From assembly GCF_026015625.1 (NCBI RefSeq), contig NZ_JAPDVG010000001.1, positions 682,001 through 746,000 on the forward strand: a stretch of 64,000 bases of DNA, in the 5' to 3' direction. The notes under the pieces were generated by a model that worked only from the letters and a program-made list of their open reading frames with translations, was not told where the DNA came from and searched no databases. Both the position numbers and the translations under genes were made by a program. This document shows positions 7,928 to 16,103 of this stretch, piece after piece; position 1 is the first letter of the stretch; the number at the start of each line of letters is the position of its first letter. Source of the DNA: Segatella copri (lineage in GTDB: Bacteria; Bacteroidota; Bacteroidia; Bacteroidales; Bacteroidaceae).

Positions 7928-8952
7928 TGGAAAAGTTGCTTTTTATTGCTTCCATTCAATATGGAGAACCTCCCACTGGTGGTGGGGCGCAAGCCAAAAA
8001 TCAATTGTTGTTGGCACATCTTAAAAAGTATTATGACGTGAGGTTCTTTGATACTTGGAACAAGAGTTCTATTGTCTGTTTGTTGTCTGCTCTCGTTTAT
8101 GTAATTCTTTATAAGTGTAAATGCGTGTTGTCTATCTCTGGGCGTGGTGCTTTGTGGTTAGGCAAGATCTTGAAAATCTTGCATGTTCATAGACAAGTCA
8201 TTTACTTTGTTATAGGAGGAGACTTGGGAAAAAAAGTAGAGGGGCATTTGAATAATGTCTCTGTATTAAAATCATTTCATAAGATTTTAGTACAGGGACA
8301 TTACATGAAGGTTCAGCTTAACAATGTGGGGCTGAGCAATGTAGAAGTCTTGCCTAACTTTAAGCCGATAGGAGAGTTGCCTGCGAAAAGAAATCGCCCA
8401 ACTGGGGGCATTAAGTTCGTATTTTTAGGACGTTTGATAGAGGAGAAAGGTGTTGGCTTGCTCATAGATGCATCCAGAAAATTGTATGAAGAATATGGCA
8501 AGAAATTTTTAGTGACTTTTTACGGTTCGCAAACAAATACATATTCACAGGGATATTTTGACACCTTGGATTGTGATTACATGTCGTATGGTGGCTTTTT
8601 AAACTTGAAGTCGAAAGAGGGATTGAGACAACTTTCTGAATATGACGTGATGGTATTCCCTACATATTTTGAGGGCGAGGGATTTCCAGGTGTGTTGATT
8701 GATGCTTTCAAGGCTGGTCTTCCCGTGATAGCTTCAGATTTCCATGCAAATCCAGATGTTATTTCAAACTCTTCATTAGGTGTGCTCATAAAGCCAAAAG
8801 ATGTCGATAGTTTGAAATCAACAATGCTTGAATTTATAGAAAACCCTTCAAGAATACCGATTATGTCTATGGCTGTTCAAAAGGAGGTATGCAAATATGA
8901 CATAGACAAGGTGTTAAATAAGGAAAAATTGAACAGAATCTTTGAAAAATGA
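7927..8952 (+). CDS. GT4-family glycosyltransferase
   Basis: The protein has 341 residues from ATG 7927, which overlaps the upstream stop; a TTG 3 nt earlier is less likely. The N-terminus has the glycine-rich PPTGGGAQAKN loop. The C-terminal donor domain has VFLGRLIEEKGVGLLIDA and the FEGEGFPGVLIDAFKAGLPV region, which matches the GT4 EX7E site except that the second acid is Asp. It likely adds one sugar of the repeat unit from an NDP-sugar at the cytoplasmic membrane face. Specificity cannot be read from the sequence. Confidence 0.85.
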   Translation: MEKLLFIASIQYGEPPTGGGAQAKNQLLLAHLKKYYDVRFFDTWNKSSIVCLLSALVYVILYKCKCVLSISGRGALWLGKILKILHVHRQVIYFVIGGDLGKKVEGHLNNVSVLKSFHKILVQGHYMKVQLNNVGLSNVEVLPNFKPIGELPAKRNRPTGGIKFVFLGRLIEEKGVGLLIDASRKLYEEYGKKFLVTFYGSQTNTYSQGYFDTLDCDYMSYGGFLNLKSKEGLRQLSEYDVMVFPTYFEGEGFPGVLIDAFKAGLPVIASDFHANPDVISNSSLGVLIKPKDVDSLKSTMLEFIENPSRIPIMSMAVQKEVCKYDIDKVLNKEKLNRIFEK

Positions 8953-9149
8953 TACAAAGCAAACGTTTACTTTGGGCCGATTCACTCAAGGGATGGGTCG
9001 TAAGTGGAGTGAGAATACTATTGCCTTCAGGTAGCGATGCTGTTATTGTTGGTCTTAGTTTTGTGTTATGCTTGTTTCTGACGTTCTGCATCGTAGAAGG
9101 TTTGAAGAAAAATAAAATCACAGCCAAGGTTCTTCTTGGCAAATTATAA
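8949..9149 (+). pseudogene. Internally deleted acyltransferase-3 (O-acetyltransferase) remnant
   Basis: The 66-residue frame starts with KRLLWADSLKGW, the hallmark N-terminus of membrane acyltransferase-3 proteins (normally 320-370 residues). It then jumps directly to a segment that looks like the last transmembrane helix and tail of the same family (AVIVGLSFVLCLFLTFCIVEGLKK). The catalytic His region and about eight helices are missing. The start keeps the ATGA overlap with the upstream glycosyltransferase and the frame remains open, so the loss looks like a single clean in-frame deletion of about 0.8-0.9 kb. O-acetylation of the polymer by this enzyme is presumably lost. Confidence 0.7.
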
Positions 9150-9157
9150 GCAAAAAA

Positions 9158-10042
9158 ATGAAAATTGTAAATATAATAGGGGGATTAGGTAACCAAATGT
9201 TCCAGTATGCATTTGCTTTAGGTCTAAAATCCAAATTTCCTCATGAGGCTATTAAAATTGATTTGTCTCATTTTAAAGGTTACCCATTACACAATGGATA
9301 TGAATTAGAACGAGTTTTTGGCTTGAAACTCTTGGATGTTGCTTCATCTGTTGACTTAATGAAGGTATCATATTTTGTTCCAAATTATAAACTCTCACGG
9401 CTTGTGAGAAGAGTTTTCCCACATCGGAAGTCTGAGTACATCGAGCCAAGATTGTTTACTGATTGGAGTCACGATATAAATGCAATAAAGGGTAATTGCT
9501 ATTTTGAGGGAAGCTGGCAAAATTTCAACTACTTCGAAGACATAGAGGTTGATATTCGTAATGCTTTTTCCTTTAAAGACAAGCTTCAAGGCGAAAATTT
9601 ACAAATCGCTAATTTGGTGGAATCAACCAATAGTGTTTCTATACATATAAGAAGAGGAGATTATTTGTTGGAGGATGAATATGCTGGTATATGTGATGTG
9701 CCTTATTATAGCAATGCAATATCATATATAAAAAATAATGTTGCTAATCCTCATTTCTTTATATTTTCTAATGATATTGATTGGTGTAATGAGCATATTG
9801 TACCATTATGTGATACTGTAACGTTGGTCTCAGGAAATTCAGCTGAAAAGGCTTATGTTGACATGCAATTAATGTCAATGTGTAAACATAATATAATAGC
9901 TCATAGCTCTTTTAGTTGGTGGGCAGCGTGGCTAAATGGGCATGCTGGTAAAATTGTTATTGCTCCTTTTGAATGGATGCATCGACAAGGTTTGACGGAT
10001 AAACCGCAAATGCCAGATTGGAAATTAATGAAGAATATATAG
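9158..10042 (+). CDS. GT11 alpha-1,2-fucosyltransferase-like protein
   Basis: This 294-residue protein has the N-terminal GGLGNQMFQYAFA motif at residues 8-20, the donor-binding HIRRGDY motif at 163-169, and the C-terminal SSFSWWAAWL block. These three blocks define GT11, which transfers fucose from GDP-fucose, usually by an alpha-1,2 linkage. GDP-fucose synthesis genes are not in the window; the nucleotide sugar would come from elsewhere or by salvage. Some GT11 members use other 6-deoxy donors. Confidence 0.9.
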   Translation: MKIVNIIGGLGNQMFQYAFALGLKSKFPHEAIKIDLSHFKGYPLHNGYELERVFGLKLLDVASSVDLMKVSYFVPNYKLSRLVRRVFPHRKSEYIEPRLFTDWSHDINAIKGNCYFEGSWQNFNYFEDIEVDIRNAFSFKDKLQGENLQIANLVESTNSVSIHIRRGDYLLEDEYAGICDVPYYSNAISYIKNNVANPHFFIFSNDIDWCNEHIVPLCDTVTLVSGNSAEKAYVDMQLMSMCKHNIIAHSSFSWWAAWLNGHAGKIVIAPFEWMHRQGLTDKPQMPDWKLMKNI

Positions 10043-10053
10043 AATTAAACGGT

Positions 10054-11313
10054 ATGAGTTTAGAGCAAAAAATTAATTATCAGTTGAACAAAGTTCCTGG
10101 TGTGAAGAAATACATCAAACGTGCATATCAGTTAGGATGTTATACTGTGAGTAAGAAGATAAAATCAGAGGGGAACATCGAAAAGGTTTCGCCAAATGAC
10201 GATAAAGAGTACTTTTTTGGTTATTACGATAAGTCGCCATGGGATGCAAGTATGCGCTATTTGATTTGTATGAGGGCGATTAATACTTGGAGCGAACCTG
10301 ACCCGAAAGGGACTGCAGATATATTGCTGATCGATACTGACGTCAATAATGGGGTGAGAAAAATCGCAACTACTCATACGTGGAATGTTCAGCAAGGTTG
10401 TATGGCGCAATGGCTTGGTCCAGATTTTAAATCTCGTATTTTGTATAATGATATGCGTAATGGTAAGTATTGCTCTGTAATCTTGGATATCGTTACAGGT
10501 GAAGAACGAATATTGCCTTTGCCATGTTATACGGTGTCATCGGATGGTAAAACTGCGTTATCCTTGGATTTTTCTCGTTTGCATAACTTGCGATTGGGAT
10601 ATGGATATGCTGCTCTTCCTGAAAAAACTAAAGGCATTGCTCTTCCAGATACTGCTGCTATTTGGAGGATGAACTTGGAAACTGGTGAAGTTGTTGATTT
10701 GCTAAAATATACAGATTTCTCTGGATTTCAACCACGCCATGAAATGCAAGAAAAAGGCTCTGTTCATAAAGTGAACCATTTGATGATTTCGCCTAATGGA
10801 AAACGCTTTATGGTATTGTATCGTTGGTTTTGTGGACAAAGAAAATATACTCGTTTGATTACTTGCAATATAGATGGAACAGATATGTATCTATTGAGTG
10901 ATGATGATATGGTTAGCCATTGTTTCTGGAAAAATGACCAGGAGATAATTGCATTTGAACGTAAAAAGTCAGATGGCCCAGGCTATTATTTGATGAAGGA
11001 CAAAACACAAGAATATACGCATTTATGGCCACAATTAAGTAATGATGGTCATCCTAGTTATTGTCCTACAGATAATAATCTAGTTATATTTGACACTTAT
11101 CCAAGTAGATGTCGAGTCCAAGAATTAAAATTGGGCTATGATACAGATACGACAGGGGAAAGTGTGAAAACTATAGTAAAAGTTTTTTCTCCTTTTAAAT
11201 ATGACAATGATACTCGTTGTGATTTACATCCGCGTTGGAGACAAGACGGAAAGGCGATATGTTTTGATAGCGTATTTGAAGGACATCGAGGGTTATATGT
11301 GGTATCAATTTAA
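10054..11313 (+). CDS. Capsule-locus beta-propeller protein of unknown function
   Basis: The protein has 419 residues from ATG 10054; a TTG at 10018 inside the preceding gene is less likely. A short basic helical N-terminus is followed by repeating beta-rich segments (SSDGKTALSLDFSR, SPNGKRFMVLYRW, HPSYCPTDNNLVIFD, HPRWRQDGKAICFDS), which suggest a TolB/WD40-like propeller. The segment EYFFGYYDKSPWD just after the N-terminus is distinctive. There is no signal peptide, so it appears cytoplasmic. Similar proteins occur in Bacteroidales polysaccharide loci with no assigned reaction. It might be an unusual transferase or a scaffold, which is speculation. Confidence 0.6.
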   Translation: MSLEQKINYQLNKVPGVKKYIKRAYQLGCYTVSKKIKSEGNIEKVSPNDDKEYFFGYYDKSPWDASMRYLICMRAINTWSEPDPKGTADILLIDTDVNNGVRKIATTHTWNVQQGCMAQWLGPDFKSRILYNDMRNGKYCSVILDIVTGEERILPLPCYTVSSDGKTALSLDFSRLHNLRLGYGYAALPEKTKGIALPDTAAIWRMNLETGEVVDLLKYTDFSGFQPRHEMQEKGSVHKVNHLMISPNGKRFMVLYRWFCGQRKYTRLITCNIDGTDMYLLSDDDMVSHCFWKNDQEIIAFERKKSDGPGYYLMKDKTQEYTHLWPQLSNDGHPSYCPTDNNLVIFDTYPSRCRVQELKLGYDTDTTGESVKTIVKVFSPFKYDNDTRCDLHPRWRQDGKAICFDSVFEGHRGLYVVSI

Positions 11314-11325
11314 TAAGCCGTTTGT

Positions 11326-12150
11326 ATGAAAAAATGTGTGGCGGTTCTTCTGCCGATATATAAAAACGATAGTTTGGAATATTTTAAGCTCTCACTTAAT
11401 AGTGTCTTTTCTCAAACTTTTCATAACTATAAGATTTTTGTAGGTGTTGATGGGGAGGTTCCTTATGCTACAAAAACTTATCTCCAAGAAATGGATAAGC
11501 GAGGCGATGTAGAGGTGTGTTGGTTCCCCAAAAATCGAGGGTTAGCTTGTGTCCTGAATGACTTGATAGCTATCGCTCATGTACAAGGCTTTGACTATTT
11601 AGCACGTATGGATGCTGATGATGTTATGTTGTCTAGTCGTTTGCAAAAACAAATGTCTTATATGGAGTCTCATAAAGATATTGATGTTGTGGGAGGTGCT
11701 ATTGAAGAAATGGATAAACAATCTATTTCTCGTGGAAAAACGATAATTTATCCCTTAACTCATCAAGAATGTGTGAACTTCTTCGAGAAGCGTAATCCGC
11801 TGGCACATCCTGCGGTTTTGTTCAGATATAGTTTCTTTGAAAAGTTAAAAGGTGCATATCGTGCAGATCATCCAAAGAATCAAGATACGATGCTTTGGTT
11901 GGATGGACTGATGGCAGGGTGCAAAATGGCTAACGTCCCTGATGTAGTTTTGCAATTCCGAGTGACTAATGATTTGTTTCGTAAACGTCGCAATGGATGG
12001 AATCTTGCAATGAGACAACTTGCTGATAGGTTGGAAGTGAATCGAGGATTAAAATATGGGGTAATGTCATATCTTTATGCCTATGCTACTTTCTTAATGC
12101 AGATTTCTCCAGCATGGGTGAAAAAACTTTGTTATCGTTATTTAAGGTGA
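11326..12150 (+). CDS. GT2-family glycosyltransferase
   Basis: This 274-residue GT-A protein starts with VAVLLPIYKND. The acidic metal/donor motif MDADD is at residues 95-99, and the H-P-A acceptor-region segment RNPLAHPAVLFR follows. It lacks membrane helices except for a weakly hydrophobic tail. It would add one sugar of the repeat unit on the cytoplasmic side. It ends 2 nt before the next gene. Confidence 0.85.
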   Translation: MKKCVAVLLPIYKNDSLEYFKLSLNSVFSQTFHNYKIFVGVDGEVPYATKTYLQEMDKRGDVEVCWFPKNRGLACVLNDLIAIAHVQGFDYLARMDADDVMLSSRLQKQMSYMESHKDIDVVGGAIEEMDKQSISRGKTIIYPLTHQECVNFFEKRNPLAHPAVLFRYSFFEKLKGAYRADHPKNQDTMLWLDGLMAGCKMANVPDVVLQFRVTNDLFRKRRNGWNLAMRQLADRLEVNRGLKYGVMSYLYAYATFLMQISPAWVKKLCYRYLR

Positions 12151-12152
12151 TT

Positions 12153-14051
12153 ATGGCAACGTTAAGACTCTACATATATTCTCGGAACGCAAGACTTAAT
12201 CCTTTCTTTTCTGATAAGGATGAGCAGGAGTCATTTATTGATGACATCAGGAGAACTCTAACTCATGATTGCGAGATTGAACGCTTTGTCAATTCTTGTG
12301 GCGTGGTACTCCTCAATACTCAGAAGACAAGGGATGCACTGCATGTGTTGCAAAGCAAATATGATGCAAACCATCGTGAGATACGTAAGCTAACGATGTT
12401 CATCAGTGCTAATGGTCTGGCAGAAAATGAACGATTTTTTGTCTTCGATGCAGGCACGGCAAAATGGAGCGATAGGAGATTGGCTATAGATGAACTCAGA
12501 ATCTCGTCGACTTCATACGTTGAGTTAGCTATGTATCACAATCAACATTATCATAATTACTTTGAAGTTGAACGTTTTTTTGATGTATATGGCTATGGCT
12601 TTGACGGAATAAAGGTCGCTGTGGGTGAGCCAGATAAGAGTAAGAGAAAGTGTAGATTTTGCGGTTGTACAGATCCTGGTAAATACAAGGATGTAGCTCA
12701 TGCTATCCAAGACTCATTGGGTAATAAATTGCTCGTATGTTACGAAGAGTGCGATGCCTGCAATCATAAGTTGAATGCTGTAGAGGATCATTTCTTGCAT
12801 CTGATGGATGTGAGAAGATGTATCTTCCATATAGCTCGAAAGAATTCGACAAAATCTCCTCATGTGATTGGAGATAACTTTGCGTTGCATCCTGATGAGA
12901 ATGGGGATGCTGTGCTCTATCTGAAAAAAGAACCTATTGAAGCCCTCCATATAAATATCGACAAGCCTTTTGGGTATCGTTTGCATCATAAGGCTAACGT
13001 CACGAACGAGGGGATATATAAGGCTTTGGCTAAAATGGTGATAGATTTAATGCCATCAGACAGGCTATGCCATTTTACAAATACCATCAAGTGGTTGCGT
13101 TCAGAGGAAATCTGGTCTTCTGATGTCTTACCTAGCATTATTTTTGGCAGTTCAAAAGAAAGACTATTTTATAAACAACCTGCACTGGATGTTTGTTTCA
13201 ACAAAGAAGAGGATGGACCTTATTGTACAGGTATCCTTTGGATTTATGATGTTGTCTATCTGTTTGTGATGCCATTCGTGGATGTTGATAGGGGAAAGTT
13301 TAAATGGGATGGAAGTCTTGTAGAACATTGGAAATTCCTCTTGGATAGATTCATGATACAGTCACTGAATTTGCAAGATGGATGGGACTGGCATCGGGCT
13401 GCTCCATGGATTGATATGACAATAGAGTTTCCCAATCCCCGAATCATACTGAAAGATGGAAATGACGATGTGTTCGTGGAAGCTCAAGTAAAGAAAGATG
13501 ATGAAGAAGCGGTGTCTTTCCCTGCTTTTACTTCCGAAGGTATTATTGTCAACAGGGTGAAAGTAGATTTTTATTGCCAATATCATGGCGAAGCAATTCC
13601 AATAGAAGAACTTCACGATTTAACCTTTCATTTTGATATTCCAATATACGAGATAGAACCACGTACTAATCAAATTGTTGTAAAGACAAGCATTCAAGTG
13701 AATGACACGACTGACAAAGTAGCTTATTTCGCAGAGAGTTTCAAGGTAGTTTTCTCTTTGAAGTATTTTCGCCGTTTTGTCAGACTAGAGTATGCGAAGA
13801 AAGGTGAACTAAATAATTTAGCAATTGATATAGCTCTTAGAGATTATCTTTTTGAGCAAGCCTTGAAAGCTGCTGAAAATAAGGCAAAACCTAAAAGGGA
13901 AAACACATCTTTCGAGGTGTGCTCTTTGGTGAAATTGCTACAGTATAAAGAACGGTTGCTGTCCTTGGCTTATTGGAAAGTGAGGATAAAAAAGCGATTC
14001 TTTGTTTTTTCAGACTGCATTATTCATGGAGTGGACTATCTCCCACAATAG
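12153..14051 (+). CDS. HNH-motif protein of unknown function inside the capsule operon
   Basis: The protein has 632 residues from ATG 12153 (MATLRLYIYSRNARLN), 2 nt after the GT2 stop. Residues 167-204 carry a zinc/HNH-type pattern: C167xxC170, an AH dyad at 182-183, GNK at 190-192, then E199-C200xxC203-N204. This matches HNH_5-like nuclease motifs (C-x2-C, H, C-x2-C-N). The N-terminal 160 residues and the roughly 430-residue C-terminal part match nothing I know. A nuclease-like gene in the middle of sugar-transfer genes is unusual, and it may be a defensive or selfish cargo gene. No signal peptide or membrane segment is visible. Nuclease activity is inferred from the motif only. Confidence 0.6.
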   Translation: MATLRLYIYSRNARLNPFFSDKDEQESFIDDIRRTLTHDCEIERFVNSCGVVLLNTQKTRDALHVLQSKYDANHREIRKLTMFISANGLAENERFFVFDAGTAKWSDRRLAIDELRISSTSYVELAMYHNQHYHNYFEVERFFDVYGYGFDGIKVAVGEPDKSKRKCRFCGCTDPGKYKDVAHAIQDSLGNKLLVCYEECDACNHKLNAVEDHFLHLMDVRRCIFHIARKNSTKSPHVIGDNFALHPDENGDAVLYLKKEPIEALHINIDKPFGYRLHHKANVTNEGIYKALAKMVIDLMPSDRLCHFTNTIKWLRSEEIWSSDVLPSIIFGSSKERLFYKQPALDVCFNKEEDGPYCTGILWIYDVVYLFVMPFVDVDRGKFKWDGSLVEHWKFLLDRFMIQSLNLQDGWDWHRAAPWIDMTIEFPNPRIILKDGNDDVFVEAQVKKDDEEAVSFPAFTSEGIIVNRVKVDFYCQYHGEAIPIEELHDLTFHFDIPIYEIEPRTNQIVVKTSIQVNDTTDKVAYFAESFKVVFSLKYFRRFVRLEYAKKGELNNLAIDIALRDYLFEQALKAAENKAKPKRENTSFEVCSLVKLLQYKERLLSLAYWKVRIKKRFFVFSDCIIHGVDYLPQ

Positions 14052-14131
14052 TTACAAGCAAGGAAATGCTCGGTGGTTTCGGATAAATGCCGGTTATGTC
14101 TTTGCCCTAGAAAATATTTAAAAAGGAAAAT

Positions 14132-14785
14132 ATGATTATGAAATGGATATTTGACCGACTGATGGCATTGGTTGGTCTGATGGTGCTATGGCCGGTTTTG
14201 CTGGTCGTGGCTATATTGATTCGTGTGAAAATGCCAGGTGGTCCTGCTTTCTTCTGTCAGAAGAGGGTGGGGAAGAATGGCAAGCTGTTCACCTGCCATA
14301 AGTTTCGCTCCATGACAGTGAAGCACAATGGCTCGTCGGTTTCGGTGGCAGGCGACAATCGCATCACGCCTTTGGGGGCTAAGTTGAGACACTATAAGTT
14401 GGATGAACTGCCCGAGTTATGGGATGTACTTGTTGGTAACATGAGTTTCGTGGGACCTCGCCCAGACGTGCCAGGCTACGCAGACCAGTTGAAGGGCGAT
14501 GACAGGGTGGTGCTTAAACTCCGTCCTGGTATCACGGGACCCGCTACCTTGAAATACCGACTGGAGGACGAGATGATCTCAGATTATGTAGCCAAGAGGC
14601 AACTGGAGGGAGACCATCGTGCGGCGCAAGATATTGCCGTGGAGTATAACGACCAGGTGATTTACCCCGACAAGGTACGTATCAATAGGTATTATTATGA
14701 GCATTATTCTTTCTGCAAGGACATACAGATGATTTTTTGTACGGTGCTGGGAAAGAAAATGAAATATGCTGGAGAAACAATATAA
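14132..14785 (+). CDS. Initiating sugar-phosphate (phosphoglycosyl) transferase
   Basis: This 217-residue bacterial sugar transferase is of the small PglC/WcfS type. It has one N-terminal hydrophobic re-entrant helix (about residues 10-31), KFRSM at 57-61, DELPEL at 91-96 and VGPRPD at 107-112. It transfers the first sugar-1-phosphate onto undecaprenyl phosphate. ATG 14138 is an alternative start. The immediately following aminotransferase and dehydratase indicate that the first sugar is probably a 4-amino-4,6-dideoxy-HexNAc, as for WcfS in B. fragilis PSA. Confidence 0.9.
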   Translation: MIMKWIFDRLMALVGLMVLWPVLLVVAILIRVKMPGGPAFFCQKRVGKNGKLFTCHKFRSMTVKHNGSSVSVAGDNRITPLGAKLRHYKLDELPELWDVLVGNMSFVGPRPDVPGYADQLKGDDRVVLKLRPGITGPATLKYRLEDEMISDYVAKRQLEGDHRAAQDIAVEYNDQVIYPDKVRINRYYYEHYSFCKDIQMIFCTVLGKKMKYAGETI

Positions 14786-14796
14786 AAGATATTACT

Positions 14797-16077
14797 ATGG
14801 ATAAGGAAAGAAAAACGATTTACTTGTGCCTCGCCCACATGAGCGAGGAGGGTATGGAACAGAAATACGTGAAGGAGGCTTTCGATACCAACTGGGTGGT
14901 GCCGCTGGGACCTAACGTGAACGGATTCGAGGACGACTTGAAAACTTTCGTTTCTAAGAACAGCGATGGCTCTGAGTTGTCTCGTGAGGTGGTGGCGCTG
15001 AGCGCTGGTACTGCTGCTGTTCACTTGGGTTTGCTGGCTTGCGGTGTAGGTCCTGGTGATGAGGTTTGCGTACAGAGTTTTACTTTCTGTGCTTCTTCTC
15101 ATCCTATTACTTATCTTGGTGCTACGCCTATATTCATCGACTCGGAACCAAACACATGGAACATGGATCCTGATCTGCTGGAAAAAGCCATCATCGACCG
15201 CAAGGAGAAGACGGGTAAGTATCCGAAGGCTATCGTGCCAGTGGCTCTCTATGGCATGCCTTACGACTGCGACCGCATCATGGCGATAGCCGACAAGTAT
15301 GGTATTCCTGTGGTGGAGGATGCCGCTGAGGGATTCGGATCACGCTACAAAGGACAGGTGCTGGGCACTTTCGGTAAGTTTGGCGTGCTGAGTTTCAACG
15401 GCAACAAGATGATTACCACCTCGGGAGGCGGTGCCTTGATATGCCGCAATGCGGAGGACAAGAACCAAATCATGTGGTATGCCACGCAGGCTCGCGACTC
15501 CTATCCTTACTACCAACATACCGCCATCGGCTACAACTACCGAATGAGCAACGTGTGCGCTGGCATAGGAAGGGGGCAGATGACGGTGCTCGAAGACCAT
15601 ATTGCTCACCACAAGCACGTGCAGCAACTCTACAAGGAACTGTTGAAAGGTGTGGAGGGCATCACGCTGCATGAGGCGCCTAATGCTGACTATGATTCTA
15701 ACTTCTGGCTCTGCACCATCGTGCTGGATGATAAACTGAAAGTCAAGGGGCAGGAGAATGCTTACAAGGAGGTGGTGAAGACTGCCGTGGGTGGTGCCGC
15801 TGGCGTGATTCATGTGGTGGATTCGCCTACTACCGACTGCCAGCCTAACGAGAACGTGGAGGCGATGCGTGTGTTCATGCTTTCGAAGAAGATTGAGGCT
15901 CGCCCTGTGTGGAAACCGATGCACAAGCAGCCTGTATATCAGGATGCTCCTGCTTATGTGAATGGCGTGAGCGAGGCTATCTTCAAGATTGGTATGTGTT
16001 TGCCTGCCGGTCCTATGGTGAGCGATGATGATGTGCGCTATATTGTGGAGTGCATCAAGGAAGCTATTGAGTACTAA
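14797..16077 (+). CDS. DegT/DnrJ/EryC1 sugar aminotransferase
   Basis: The protein has 426 residues from ATG 14797; an in-frame upstream start inside the previous gene is unlikely. The PLP lysine is K204 in FNGNKMITTSGGG, and the SAGTAAVHLGL and VEDAAEGFGS segments form the rest of the cofactor pocket. It would transaminate the 4-keto sugar made by the next gene's product, like PglE or B. fragilis WcfR, giving a UDP-4-amino-4,6-dideoxy-HexNAc. Whether the product has gluco or galacto configuration cannot be read from the sequence. Confidence 0.88.
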   Translation: MDKERKTIYLCLAHMSEEGMEQKYVKEAFDTNWVVPLGPNVNGFEDDLKTFVSKNSDGSELSREVVALSAGTAAVHLGLLACGVGPGDEVCVQSFTFCASSHPITYLGATPIFIDSEPNTWNMDPDLLEKAIIDRKEKTGKYPKAIVPVALYGMPYDCDRIMAIADKYGIPVVEDAAEGFGSRYKGQVLGTFGKFGVLSFNGNKMITTSGGGALICRNAEDKNQIMWYATQARDSYPYYQHTAIGYNYRMSNVCAGIGRGQMTVLEDHIAHHKHVQQLYKELLKGVEGITLHEAPNADYDSNFWLCTIVLDDKLKVKGQENAYKEVVKTAVGGAAGVIHVVDSPTTDCQPNENVEAMRVFMLSKKIEARPVWKPMHKQPVYQDAPAYVNGVSEAIFKIGMCLPAGPMVSDDDVRYIVECIKEAIEY

Positions 16078-16103
16078 AACAACGAGACTTAGAGAAACTC
16101 TTT

